Source: Candidatus Jordarchaeia archaeon (GTDB lineage: Archaea; Asgardarchaeota; Jordiarchaeia; Jordiarchaeales; Jordiarchaeaceae). Taken from it: a DNA stretch of 49,361 nucleotides. Numbering within the stretch: the first letter of the stretch is position 1; every line of letters starts with the position of its first letter. Below, one piece after another: positions 25,430-34,159 of the stretch. Where the stretch lies: positions 1 through 49,361 of the forward strand of contig JAHQXB010000042.1 in assembly GCA_029856435.1 (NCBI GenBank), in the 5' to 3' direction. Position numbers and translations under genes: made by a program. Under the pieces are notes generated by a model. That model was not told where the DNA came from, searched no databases, and worked only from the letters and a program-made list of their open reading frames with translations.

Positions 25430-26089
25430 TTAGGAGACTGCTGACTCACCCCCCTCAACAATTTCAGTTCTCCTTTGTTCCATTGCCTCTTCCATTACTG
25501 CCCTTACTGTTTTGGACTTTGTTAACACTTTAGATTTCCTTATTTCGCACTTTCTTAGTGGGATTACTTTCTTTGCTTGGTTATAAATTTCTGAGGCAAT
25601 TTTTCCTAGGACAGCCTCCTGCACAAATTCACCAAAAGAGAGCTGCGAAGCTTTTGACGAGATAACATCGCGCATTATTTTTCGCACCAGTCTCTCTTGG
25701 CTTGTTTTAGCTCGATTCAGAGTAAAGGCTACAGCAGAAACTCGTAGAATTCTACCATCCTTAGTCTGTACGTCGAAAATTCCGTCAATTCTACTACTTC
25801 CTCTGCGCACCAAGCTTCTTAGATAATCCCTTGTTAAGTCATGACCTTTAAACTCAGTGTAAGCATTATTTCCTTTGACATCAATTATCTTAAAAAACAA
25901 CTTAACATGTATAAGAGAAAAATCACCCGTCACATCGTAAAGCGTAGTTTCAACAACTCGCCCAATCAATTTTTCAGGGGAATCTGAAATGGTTTCGCCT
26001 GCTTCAATGTTACCAAAATAGGGAGGGGCAATTATACTATACCATTGCTTATCGCGCCAAGTATCGTGTGCGCTGGTCTTTTTACTCAA
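25430..26089 (-). CDS. rps3ae: Small ribosomal subunit protein eS1 (S3ae)
   Basis: The protein has 219 residues. Conserved eS1 blocks are WRDKQWYSIIAPPYFG, GRVVETTLYDVTGDFS, GHDLTRDYLRSLVRRGSSRIDGIFDVQTKDG, and the R-rich KCEIRKSKVLT near the end. The protein lies near the mRNA exit of the small subunit. The start is TTG 26089 (LSKKTSAHD). In many archaea this gene follows pcc1 in the same direction; here it is reversed, with its own promoter and the zinc-ribbon gene after it. Confidence 0.92.
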   Translation of the reverse strand: MSKKTSAHDTWRDKQWYSIIAPPYFGNIEAGETISDSPEKLIGRVVETTLYDVTGDFSLIHVKLFFKIIDVKGNNAYTEFKGHDLTRDYLRSLVRRGSSRIDGIFDVQTKDGRILRVSAVAFTLNRAKTSQERLVRKIMRDVISSKASQLSFGEFVQEAVLGKIASEIYNQAKKVIPLRKCEIRKSKVLTKSKTVRAVMEEAMEQRRTEIVEGGESAVS

Positions 26090-26349
26090 ATTACCACTCT
26101 CAACATACTCATTGTATAATAAGCAGATTAAATTGTTTTGCTTTAAAACTTATCGCGTACATGATTGCTTTCAGATTTAAATTTTACCCGATGTTTCCCA
26201 AAAATATCTCATCTATCCTTCCCGGCCTGTTAGTGGTGCGGTTTCATGAGTTTTTGGAAACATAAAAATTACACATACTAGTTTACTGGCTTTTAGAAAT
26301 ATGTTATAATTATAAGTTTAGGGGTTAGCAGTTTTATTTTGTTAAAAAT

Positions 26350-26403
26350 TTTATGTTGACTCTTTTGTTGCGCCAATTTTTATGTTTTTTATGTCAACAT
26401 AAA
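26350..26403. promoter_or_regulatory. Inverted repeat upstream of winged-helix gene (candidate operator)
   Basis: TTTATGTTGAC (26350-26360) is matched exactly by GTCAACATAAA (26393-26403), an 11-bp perfect inverted repeat with 32 bases between. It lies about 95 bases before the winged-helix start and 55 bases before its likely TATA box (CATTTATACTAAA, about 26459-26471). It could be an autoregulatory site for that protein, or a hairpin on a transcript from elsewhere. Confidence 0.45.
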
Positions 26404-26495
26404 TGGAGCATAAAGACATATCCTTTTTATGTAAAAGATTTTAATAAGACTAAATAAACATTTATACTAAAATTTTCGAAAAAGGAGGAAAAACT

Positions 26496-26744
26496 ATGAC
26501 ATCAACAGTCGTTATGGAAAAAGTTAAGGATAAAGAGGAAAATTATCACTTACCCCAGTCTGCAATACTAGTCATGGAGATTTTGAGAAAGGAAGGACCC
26601 CTCACTCCCAAAGCCATCTTTAAAAAAACAAACTTTGCACCCAGAACAGTGAGATACGCGCTAAAAACATTACTAGAAAATGGAATAGTGGACAAAGTTC
26701 CTAATCTTCTTGATCTAAGACAAAACAAGTACAGACTGGTTTAA
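26496..26744 (+). CDS. Small winged-helix DNA-binding protein
   Basis: The protein has 82 residues, essentially one winged helix-turn-helix (about 20-80). LPQSAILVMEILRKEGPLTPKAIFKKTNFAPRTVRYALKTLLENGIVDKVPNLLDLRQNKYRL resembles MarR/HTH_24-like archaeal regulators. It has no ligand domain. AAAGGAGG eight bases before the ATG is a strong ribosome site. It probably binds as a dimer near its own promoter, where a perfect inverted repeat is found (inference). It is not in an operon: more than 600 bases separate it from the next gene. Confidence 0.85.
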   Translation: MTSTVVMEKVKDKEENYHLPQSAILVMEILRKEGPLTPKAIFKKTNFAPRTVRYALKTLLENGIVDKVPNLLDLRQNKYRLV

Positions 26745-27394
26745 AAACGAGAATCAAGCGAGTTTATAAATAGGAGCCGAAGAACCCTAGAGGATGACAG
26801 GTTCAATTTTATAATTTAAGGAAAAACCAAGGAGCAGAGGAGGTAAGTGTGAAAACTGAATTGTTTGGGGCCTAACGGAGCTTAGCTAGAGCTGCCCTCC
26901 CATTATTCTTTTGCTCTTACATTTTAATTCTTAAAGTTTATCATAGTCGTGTTTAAGAAGATGTTTAAAAAAGGAAAGGTGGTTGTAGAAAATCTTTCTA
27001 AAACCTTTTATGTATTGTTGGCAAATTTTAATCGCTTAGATAAATAGGGGGTACCTGTTAAATTATGTCTTAAATGGTTTGAATCAGCTTTCATATAGTA
27101 ATTTTCGTGAAAAAGGGTGTAAGAAGGTTCCAGTGCCTTTTTGCGATTTGAAAGAAGTTTAGAGGGTGAAGAGGATCCTAAAAATGGTTAAGCTTCAAAT
27201 AGTATAGAAATTTTATGAAGACTTCTTTTAAAAAGGGAAACAAGGGGATAGAGTGTAAACCACGTGCATGAACCGACTTAAAATCAGTCTAGAGGCATTT
27301 CTCTGGGTGCCTGCATGAGAAATTTTTGATATCTCAAAAAATTTTTAATTGCGGGAGTCTTAATATTAGGAGAACAAAGTTGTGGGGATTTGAA
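26745..27394. other. Long intergenic region with a mini-ORF and a structured leader
   Basis: There is no ordinary gene. Left part: TTTATAAA (26763-26770) is a TATA box; GAGGAGGT (26837-26844) is followed at ideal spacing by GTG and an 8-codon frame (26849-26875, VKTELFGA), then a GC-rich stretch (GGAGC...GAGCTGCCCTCCC) and T-rich sequence resembling a terminator. Right part: TTTTAAAAAGG (about 27224-27234) may start a transcript near 27255. Its leader has GACT/AGTC (27275-27289), AGGCA/TGCCT (27293-27312) and an AT-rich hairpin (about 27321-27348) before the membrane-protein gene. Confidence 0.4.
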
Positions 27395-28432
27395 ATGGCT
27401 GAGAATCAATCTAGGGAATCTGAGGCCGAGACCACTGAGAAGGCAGAGCCGTCTAAGCCGAGAGCTAAAAGGCCGACGGGCAGTGTTTTTTCTGCGGGGT
27501 TTGAAGAATTTTCTGGGAAAATGTTACCCATAACGCTGATGATACTTGGTTTAGCAATCATATTTGGAGGTATAGCCTTCATAGTTTCGCGTGATTTTGT
27601 CCAGTACTGGTTTTTATTCAGGAATTCTCTCATAGTTGGTTTCATTCTGATTAAAGCTATGTCTTTACCCTTCTTAATTTCTAGTATTGCTGTTGCGTGC
27701 TTTGCGGGTGCAGGTATAATGCTAGTGATATATGGCTTGGCATTCTACCTTGCAGAGCAGCGTGAAATGTTACAAAGGTATTCTAAGATTTTGGGATTTC
27801 TTTTGGGATCAGTGTACCTGCTACTATTAGCCATAAGCGGGTTCCAATTAGGCATTGTTTGGCTATATGATCAAGCAACATTGCAAATAGCATACCTAGG
27901 CTTTTTGGTTGATTTGGGCACTGGATTCTGGCAGTACCTTCTGTTAATTGCTGCTATTCTACTTATAGTGTTGACTATTGTGAGTGGGGTCATACCAAAT
28001 ATTCCTGAAGAATTTAGAAAAATAGTGTTTCCCACAGCAACTGTTGCGGTGTGGCTGCTGGCTTTCGCCGATTGGACAAGAGCCACACTTGCGACCTCAC
28101 ATATTCCTCAATTTGCCTCCCTAACATTGCTTCCTTCATCTCTATTTATGGGCGAGCCGCTAATTGAAGGAGCCGCACTTCTAGCTTTGGGTTTGGGAAT
28201 GCTCTTAAAACTCACTATAGTAGATGAAAAGGAAAACATCCGGTTCGTGTTTACAGCTATGGCGGGTCTTGTATATGGTATTGCCTTGTTCCAGAGGATT
28301 TTACTTATCTGGTCTTTTGGTACAACGGTGTTCTGGACAGTTGCAATTGTTCTAGCAGTGGTCGCAGGTATACTCATAATTTTAAACGGTGTAATTTATT
28401 TCAGGGACTGTGCCGAAAAAATAAGTGCATAG
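27395..28432 (+). CDS. Multi-pass membrane protein of unknown function
   Basis: I do not recognise the family. The 345-residue protein has a soluble N-terminus of about 45 residues rich in E, K and S, then about nine predicted membrane spans spread to the end, for example LPITLMILGLAIIFGGIAFIV, FLISSIAVACFAGAGIMLVI, ILLIVLTIVSGVIP and WTVAIVLAVVAGILIILNGV. No catalytic motif or binding signature is obvious. The frame opens at 27326, but ATG 27395 with GGGGAT upstream and a fitting leader is preferred. The preceding leader appears structured, so its expression may be controlled at the RNA level. Monocistronic. Confidence 0.75.
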   Translation: MAENQSRESEAETTEKAEPSKPRAKRPTGSVFSAGFEEFSGKMLPITLMILGLAIIFGGIAFIVSRDFVQYWFLFRNSLIVGFILIKAMSLPFLISSIAVACFAGAGIMLVIYGLAFYLAEQREMLQRYSKILGFLLGSVYLLLLAISGFQLGIVWLYDQATLQIAYLGFLVDLGTGFWQYLLLIAAILLIVLTIVSGVIPNIPEEFRKIVFPTATVAVWLLAFADWTRATLATSHIPQFASLTLLPSSLFMGEPLIEGAALLALGLGMLLKLTIVDEKENIRFVFTAMAGLVYGIALFQRILLIWSFGTTVFWTVAIVLAVVAGILIILNGVIYFRDCAEKISA

Positions 28433-28557
28433 TTCTCCCTATTTTTTTAATTTTTACAGTATATTGATTTAAATCTGTTGAAAAGTTATAAATGTGATTT
28501 TTAAGAGATAAAGAAGTAAGGCTTAGAGTTTCTGACGGCAGAAATTAAATTGGGCGC

Positions 28558-29172
28558 TTGGTGGTGAATCTGGATAAGAGAAGACAGGTGGCAAAAGAAG
28601 CTGCCCGTCTTATTTATTACGGATTGGCGGCTGAGTACTATGTTGCTAAGCGTGAGGCAGCCAAGTCTCTTGGCGTCAAAGTTCTACCCACCAATAAGGA
28701 AATCGCTGAAGAGTTAGACCAGCTATCTGAGATGTTAGAGGGACAATCGAGGGGTGAGCTTCTCAAGAGTATGCGGAGTGAAGCCTTGAGAATTATGAAG
28801 GTTCTTGAAGAGTTTAACCCTATCCTTGTGGGCTCAGTTTGGAGGGGGACAGCGCATAGGGGCAGCGATATTGATATTAGGGTGTATAGTGATGAGGAAA
28901 AGGAGGTAATAGAAGCAATAAATAAGAGTGGGTATAATATAGTCAGGCAGGAAAGAAGCGTAAAAACCATTGATTCCACTAAAAAAACATATCTACACGT
29001 TTTCCTCAAAACGCCACAAGGCTATGAAGCCGAAATTATAATACGCCCCTTAGAAGATATCAATCTTAAAGAAAAATGTGAAATATTTGGAGATGATTTA
29101 AAGGGATTAAAACTAAAAGCATTGGAAGAAATAATTAGAGATGACCCTTTAAAAAAATTTATCCCTTATTAA
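28558..29172 (+). CDS. Nucleotidyltransferase-fold protein
   Basis: The protein has 204 residues. A helical N-terminal half (about 1-85) is followed by a minimal nucleotidyltransferase core, with GSVWRGTAHRGSDIDIRVY (about 91-109) giving the GS ... DxD metal site; a third acidic residue may lie in YEAEIIIRP. Such folds transfer NMP groups to proteins, RNA or small molecules. The actual substrate is unknown. GTG 28558 is taken as start, with TATA-like TTATAAATG (about 28486-28494) upstream. It is followed 42 bases later by the sugar nucleotidylyltransferase gene, possibly as an operon. Confidence 0.78.
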   Translation: MVVNLDKRRQVAKEAARLIYYGLAAEYYVAKREAAKSLGVKVLPTNKEIAEELDQLSEMLEGQSRGELLKSMRSEALRIMKVLEEFNPILVGSVWRGTAHRGSDIDIRVYSDEEKEVIEAINKSGYNIVRQERSVKTIDSTKKTYLHVFLKTPQGYEAEIIIRPLEDINLKEKCEIFGDDLKGLKLKALEEIIRDDPLKKFIPY

Positions 29173-29214
29173 TAAGAATTCACGTTTTACACTAATGTTT
29201 TGGGAGGATTCTAG

Positions 29215-30507
29215 TTGAAAGCAGTTATTCTGGCCGCCGGCGAAGGAACAAGACTGAGACCCCTTACAATTACTCGCCCCAAACATGTGCTCCCAATAGC
29301 AGGAAAGCCACTCCTAGAACACACCCTAGAAGCGTTAAAAAAGGCGGGTATTAGTGAGGTACTTATTGTTGTGGGATACCTTAAAGAAAAAATATTTGAA
29401 ACTCTCGGGGAGGGTGAAAAATTTGGAATTAAGATATCATACGTAGTGCAGCCGGAGGTTTTGGGCACAGCGCACGCAGCAGGCTTGGCAGAAAAATTCT
29501 TAGAAAAAGAACCTTTTATGTTAATTAACGGCGATGTGATAACCAAAGAAACAACATATCAGGAATTGAAAAAAAAGTTCGAAAAGGAAAAGCCGGACGC
29601 TATTGTTGCTGTAACACAGGTTCCTAACCCCTCCAAATATGGAATAGTGCAAATAGAAGGGGATCGGGTAAAAGGAATCATTGAGAAGCCCGTTCAGACA
29701 ACGCCATCAGACAACGTAAATGCGGGCATATACCTGTTTAGCCCTGTGATTTTTGAAGCAATCAAACAAACAGAAAAGTCACAGAGGGGCGAATATGAAA
29801 TAACGGATTCCATCCAAATTCTCATTAACCAGGGGAGAAATGTGCTCGTGTATAAGATAACTACCTATTGGTTCGATATAGGCCACCCTTGGGATCTCCT
29901 AGACGCAAATACAACCCTCATTAAAAACGCGGAGCCCAAAATAGAGGGAGAAATAGAGGATAGGGTGACAATAATTCCGCCTGTATACATTGGTAAAAAC
30001 ACAATTATTAGGTCAGGAACCTATATAAGAGGCCCAGTGCACATTGGTGAGAATTGCGACATCGGACCTAATAGTTATATCAGGGAGTGTACAACTGTGG
30101 GGAACAGGTGCCATGTAGGAAACGCTTGTGAAATTAAAAACACCATTATCTTGGATGGAACTAAAGTGGCGCACCTATCCTATGTTGGGGACAGCATAAT
30201 AGGAGAAAATGTTAACTTGGGTGCAGGAACCATCACGGCAAATCTCAGATTAGATGAAAAGTATATTGTGATACCTGTAAAGGGCGAAAAGGTGGATACA
30301 GGGAGGAGAAAACTGGGGGCAATGATAGGGGACAATGTAAAAACAGGTATAGGAACCACAATAATGCCCGGAGTCAAAATAGGACCCAACAGTCTCATAG
30401 GACCCAACATAAACCTATTCGAAGATGTCCCCGAAAACTCATTGGTCGTTGAAAAACAAGTTTTGGAATTCAAAAAAATTGACCCAGAAAAGACCTCTGG
30501 AGAATAA
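29215..30507 (+). CDS. Bifunctional sugar-1-phosphate nucleotidylyltransferase/acetyltransferase (GlmU-like)
   Basis: The protein has 430 residues. The N-terminal Rossmann domain (1-230) begins KAVILAAGEGTRLRPLT, with GKPLLEHTLEAL, INGDVI and NAGIYLF. The C-terminal part (about 245-415) is a left-handed beta helix with hexapeptide repeats (IGKNTIIRSGTYIRGPVHIGENC is one run, GVKIGPNSLIGPN another). This is the archaeal ST0452/GlmU-like plan, making UDP-GlcNAc or dTDP/UDP-glucose type sugar nucleotides for cell-surface glycans; substrate choice is not readable. GGGAGG six bases before TTG 29215 strongly supports the TTG start. Confidence 0.9.
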   Translation: MKAVILAAGEGTRLRPLTITRPKHVLPIAGKPLLEHTLEALKKAGISEVLIVVGYLKEKIFETLGEGEKFGIKISYVVQPEVLGTAHAAGLAEKFLEKEPFMLINGDVITKETTYQELKKKFEKEKPDAIVAVTQVPNPSKYGIVQIEGDRVKGIIEKPVQTTPSDNVNAGIYLFSPVIFEAIKQTEKSQRGEYEITDSIQILINQGRNVLVYKITTYWFDIGHPWDLLDANTTLIKNAEPKIEGEIEDRVTIIPPVYIGKNTIIRSGTYIRGPVHIGENCDIGPNSYIRECTTVGNRCHVGNACEIKNTIILDGTKVAHLSYVGDSIIGENVNLGAGTITANLRLDEKYIVIPVKGEKVDTGRRKLGAMIGDNVKTGIGTTIMPGVKIGPNSLIGPNINLFEDVPENSLVVEKQVLEFKKIDPEKTSGE

Positions 30508-30707
30508 AACGTTAAAACATCACAAATGCGAAAAGCGGGAAGGGGAGGTATATAATAAATGGTTTTTAGATATACGAAAAATTTCAAAAGCTTGGGACAA
30601 TTTCTGTAGTTAGCGAAGAGTCAATAGAATCAAAAATTGAAGTTGATCACAAATAATTTGAGGGCTTTTACAAGTTTTTAGTGGCTTAAAGAGGGCTAGG
30701 TGTTTAC

Positions 30708-32339
30708 TTGAGGAGAGACATTCCAGAAATTAATGCTATTAGAAAAGATTTAAGAAAGGTAGACATTAGATTTGCTCTAGCCTTTCCTAGTGGGTACCAG
30801 GTTGCAATGTCTTGTTATGGTTTTCATGTTCTTTATGCTATGTTAAATGCTCGCTCAGATGTTGCTTGTGAAAGAGTGATTAATTCAGGAAACCAATCAC
30901 CCTATTCACTTGAGTCAAGGCAACAACTAAGAGATTTTGATGTTGTGGGTTTTTCGCTTCAATTTGAGACGGATTACACAGATGTTTTGAGGATGATTTC
31001 AAATGCAGGCATCCCCCTCCGCTCTATTGATCGTAAAGCTAATCATCCGTTAATAGTTGCCGGTGGCCCTTGTGTTTCTGAAAACCCCGAACCTCTATCG
31101 GAATATATTGATCTTTTTGTGGTGGGCGATGCTGAACCAGTGCTTGACGATTTACTGGATACTTATCTTGAGGGAAATCTTTCCAGACAAAATCTTGAAA
31201 CACTCGCTGAGCTACCGGGCATTTATGCGCCCCGATATTCTGAGGAGCCTGTAAAAAGGGTTTGGTGCAAGAGTCTCGAGGAGGCCTATAGGCCTACAAT
31301 GCAAGTTATTCCCCAAGTGGAGGAGGACAGCCCTTTTATGCCGGTCTTTGGCAAGTCCCTTCTATTAGAAATTTCTAGGGGCTGTGAGTGGGGGTGTAGA
31401 TTTTGCTTGATAGGCTTTACAGGTAGACCTATGCGAAACCTCAGTATGAAAACTGCGCTTTCAGCCATAGAGGAGGGAGTTGAACGTTCAGGAGTTAAGA
31501 AAGTCACACTTATAGCTCCCTCCCTTTCGGGATACAGGGATTTGGTTGACCTTTGTTGGAGTATTGTCAATAGTGGTTTAGAGATTTCAGTATCAAGTCT
31601 TCGTGTAGATTGTATTTCTGATGAGTTGTTGGAGGCACTAGCTAAGGGAGGCCAGAGAACTGCAACATTAGCCCCAGAGGCGGGAACCGATAGGTTAAGG
31701 ACTGTATTAAACAAAGGTTTCAGTGATGACGAGATTTTTTCTGCGGCGGAGGCAATCCAACAGAAACTTCAAAACCTTAAGATGTATTTCATCCTAGGTT
31801 TACCGACAGAAACATCTGCTGATTTGGAAGGCATTGTGGATTTGGCTAGCCGCATTGGGTCTCTGGGATTCCCCTCCCGGGGGGTTAGATTAAGCATTAA
31901 TCCCTTCGTGCCCAAGCCCCATACACCCTTCATGTGGGAGGCCCAACCTTCAATAGAATACATTCGGAAGGCCACAAATCTTATTTCTTCAAAGTTAAAG
32001 GGAAATCCGAGAGTCAGTATGGAGGGATTTGATCCTAGATGGGGAGCTATAGAAGCGCTTCTTTCCCTTGGCGGCGCCGATGTTGGGAAAGTTATAGAGT
32101 TGTCTTCGCTTTATGGGGGGAGTTTGGGGGCATGGAGGCGAGCTCTAAACGAGACCAGAATTTCCCTTAAGGATATTATTAATCGTGAGAGGGATCCTGA
32201 GGCATTCTATCCTTGGGATAAAGTGGATGTGGGAGTTTCTAAGACTTTTCTTTTAAAAGAAAGGGAAAATGCTTACAGAGAAATAATGACTCCGAATTGC
32301 AGTATCAAATGTTCCAAATGTGGATTGAACTGTACCTAG
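30708..32339 (+). CDS. Radical SAM protein with N-terminal B12-binding-like domain
   Basis: The protein has 543 residues. The N-terminal part (about 1-190) resembles a cobalamin-binding Rossmann fold (VAMSCYGFHVLYAML, VVGFSLQFETDYTDVL, VAGGPCVSENPEPL). The radical SAM core follows with C226-x3-C230-x2-C233 (RGCEWGCRFC), and LAPEAGTDRLR, YFILGLPTET and FVPKPHTPF. The last dozen residues hold four cysteines (CSIKCSKCGLNC), perhaps an extra iron-sulfur or zinc site. The reaction is unknown; homologues are uncharacterised proteins, some related to tRNA or methylthio modification. The start is TTG 30708, with GGGCTAGG upstream being a weak signal. The corrinoid genes elsewhere make B12 use plausible. 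Confidence 0.82.
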   Translation: MRRDIPEINAIRKDLRKVDIRFALAFPSGYQVAMSCYGFHVLYAMLNARSDVACERVINSGNQSPYSLESRQQLRDFDVVGFSLQFETDYTDVLRMISNAGIPLRSIDRKANHPLIVAGGPCVSENPEPLSEYIDLFVVGDAEPVLDDLLDTYLEGNLSRQNLETLAELPGIYAPRYSEEPVKRVWCKSLEEAYRPTMQVIPQVEEDSPFMPVFGKSLLLEISRGCEWGCRFCLIGFTGRPMRNLSMKTALSAIEEGVERSGVKKVTLIAPSLSGYRDLVDLCWSIVNSGLEISVSSLRVDCISDELLEALAKGGQRTATLAPEAGTDRLRTVLNKGFSDDEIFSAAEAIQQKLQNLKMYFILGLPTETSADLEGIVDLASRIGSLGFPSRGVRLSINPFVPKPHTPFMWEAQPSIEYIRKATNLISSKLKGNPRVSMEGFDPRWGAIEALLSLGGADVGKVIELSSLYGGSLGAWRRALNETRISLKDIINRERDPEAFYPWDKVDVGVSKTFLLKERENAYREIMTPNCSIKCSKCGLNCT

Positions 32340-32392
32340 TGGTACAAAACATTTTTTATAGGGATAAATGGAAATTTGATTGGGTAACCAGA

Positions 32393-32698
32393 ATGGAAAT
32401 TGACAAGAAAAAATTCCGTGAGGAATACCCCCATCTGTACGAGGAACTAGAGTCCGGTGAAGCAAAAACACCCATACAAGGAATAAGAAGTATGGATGCT
32501 GACGACGTAGATGTGATACGATTGATAAGAAGGTGCGACAATGAAGAACAGGCTCTTGAAATAATAAGTTATATGCTAAAAAGAGGGGAGCTTTCTCAAG
32601 AATACGCGGACACATTAGTAAAGCAACTTAAAGAAAAGGGATTAAGGTCATTTGGAAGCAAGGTAACTTGGGGTTATTTCGAAAGGGAATATAGGTAA
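32393..32698 (+). CDS. DUF2095 family protein
   Basis: The 101-residue protein matches the archaeal DUF2095 pattern: MEIDKKKFREEYPHLYEEL at the start, DVIRLIRRCDNEEQALEIISYMLKRGELS in the middle and LVKQLKEKGLRSFG near the end, closing with an aromatic tail (GYFEREYR). The function is unknown; it is all-helical and highly charged. A longer frame from 32297 overlaps the radical SAM gene, but TATA-like TTTTTTATAGGG (about 32351) and homology favour ATG 32393. It is probably transcribed separately from the radical SAM gene. Confidence 0.82.
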   Translation: MEIDKKKFREEYPHLYEELESGEAKTPIQGIRSMDADDVDVIRLIRRCDNEEQALEIISYMLKRGELSQEYADTLVKQLKEKGLRSFGSKVTWGYFEREYR

Positions 32699-32917
32699 AG
32701 GCAAATAAAGGAATGGAAAGGAAAGAATCCTTATACATAGTTGGCTATACCATTCAGCATTTCTAAGACCTAATTTTTGGTAAGCTTCGTTAAAATTTAT
32801 ATGAACTCAAATTTAAGGAGCATGTGGGCACCGTAGCCTTTTTAGATTCGTGTTACCTTTTGATGGCACGATAAAGTTATTTAGGTAGTAGAACCAATTT
32901 GCTTCAAGGTGTGGAAG

Positions 32918-34120
32918 ATGTTGGTGGGAATAGTAGGCAAGCCTAATTCTGGTAAAACAACTTTTCTTAACGCCGCTTGCCTAACAGAGTATAAAGTCGC
33001 AGATTATCCGTTCACAACGATTAATGCTCAACAGGGCACAGGCTATGTTAGAATAAATTGTGTATGTAAGGAACTCGGAGTTAAGGATAACCCCAAAAAC
33101 TCTATATGCATGGATGGCGTGCGCTACATTCCAATAAATCTCCTTGATGTTGCGGGACTGGTGCCTGACGCTTGGCAGGGACGTGGATTAGGAAACCAGT
33201 TTTTAGATGACCTTCGTAGGGCTGACGCTTTAATTCATGTGGTTGACGCCTCAGGATCCACGGATCTCGAAGGAAAACCAGTTGAGCCGGGGAAGGGAGA
33301 TCCCGTAAAGGACGTAGAATTTTTGGAGAGGGAAATTGCAATGTGGTTTAAGCAGATTATAATGCGTGAATGGCCAAAAACAATTAGGGAGGTGGAGGTA
33401 GCTAAGGGGAAGCTTGAGGATCTCTTGATAGATAGGTTGTCTGGGTTGGCAATAAAGAAAGCACACATTAAAAAAGCTCTACAGGATTCAAAATTGGCTT
33501 CAGATAAACCCAAGTCCTGGAGCGAAGATGATTTGTATAATTTTGCTAGAAGTCTGCAAAAAGTTTCAAAACCAATGCTAATCTGTGCTAACAAAATCGA
33601 CCGAAAAACTTCAGCGCCAAACTTGGAAAAACTTAAGCAAAAGGGAGTCGTGGTACCGGCCAGTGCGCTTGCCGAATTTATGCTCAGAAAACTGGCCGAA
33701 GAAGGCGCAATTGAGTACAAAGCCGGTGACTCTCAATTCAAAATCTTGAAACCTGAAAAAATACCAGAGAGACAGAAACCCGTTTTGGAAAAAATACGCG
33801 AAGAAATATTGGGGAAATATGGCTCCACGGGAGTACAGGAAGCTCTTAACCAAACAGTTTTCGGAGTCCTCAACATGATTGCAGTCTATCCAGTAGAAGA
33901 CGCAAACAAGTATTGTGATCATAATGGAAACGTTCTTCCAGACGTCTACCTAGTACCAAAAGGCACGACAGCGAGAGAGCTGGCATACACAATACACACA
34001 GATCTTGGGGAAACCTTCATACATGCAATTGATGCTAGGACAAAGCAAAGACTCGCCGAAAACGCAGAACTAAAAGACAGAGACATAATAAAAATAGTGG
34101 CGGCAAAGGGACTAAAATAG
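32918..34120 (+). CDS. OBG/YchF-type GTPase with TGS domain
   Basis: The protein has 400 residues. G1 is GKPNSGKTT (about 7-15), the switch region YPFTTINAQQGTGYV, G3 DVAGLVPDAWQGRGLGNQFL (about 73-92), and G4 NKIDR (about 225-229). An insert with a helical hairpin lies at about 135-200. The TGS domain closes the protein (PDVYLVPKGTTARELAYTIH). This is the archaeal branch of YchF/OLA1-like P-loop GTPases, probably tied to ribosomes. ATG 32918 has AGGTG at good spacing; GTG 32909 is less likely. A tiny zinc protein follows. Confidence 0.9.
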   Translation: MLVGIVGKPNSGKTTFLNAACLTEYKVADYPFTTINAQQGTGYVRINCVCKELGVKDNPKNSICMDGVRYIPINLLDVAGLVPDAWQGRGLGNQFLDDLRRADALIHVVDASGSTDLEGKPVEPGKGDPVKDVEFLEREIAMWFKQIIMREWPKTIREVEVAKGKLEDLLIDRLSGLAIKKAHIKKALQDSKLASDKPKSWSEDDLYNFARSLQKVSKPMLICANKIDRKTSAPNLEKLKQKGVVVPASALAEFMLRKLAEEGAIEYKAGDSQFKILKPEKIPERQKPVLEKIREEILGKYGSTGVQEALNQTVFGVLNMIAVYPVEDANKYCDHNGNVLPDVYLVPKGTTARELAYTIHTDLGETFIHAIDARTKQRLAENAELKDRDIIKIVAAKGLK

Positions 34121-34159
34121 TATGCAACATGCTAAAGTATCTTGTTAAGCAAATAAAAA

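Noticed and set aside
27262..27315. tRNA-Leu-like stretch (GACTTAAAATC and TGCCTGCATG)
   Set aside because: No T-arm GGTTCRA motif, no matching acceptor stem and no U33; kept only as leader hairpins.
30541..30610. 16-codon frame after GGGAGG (ATG near 30559)
   Set aside because: Spacing is long, the peptide has no recognisable feature, and the region is likely the leader of the radical SAM gene.
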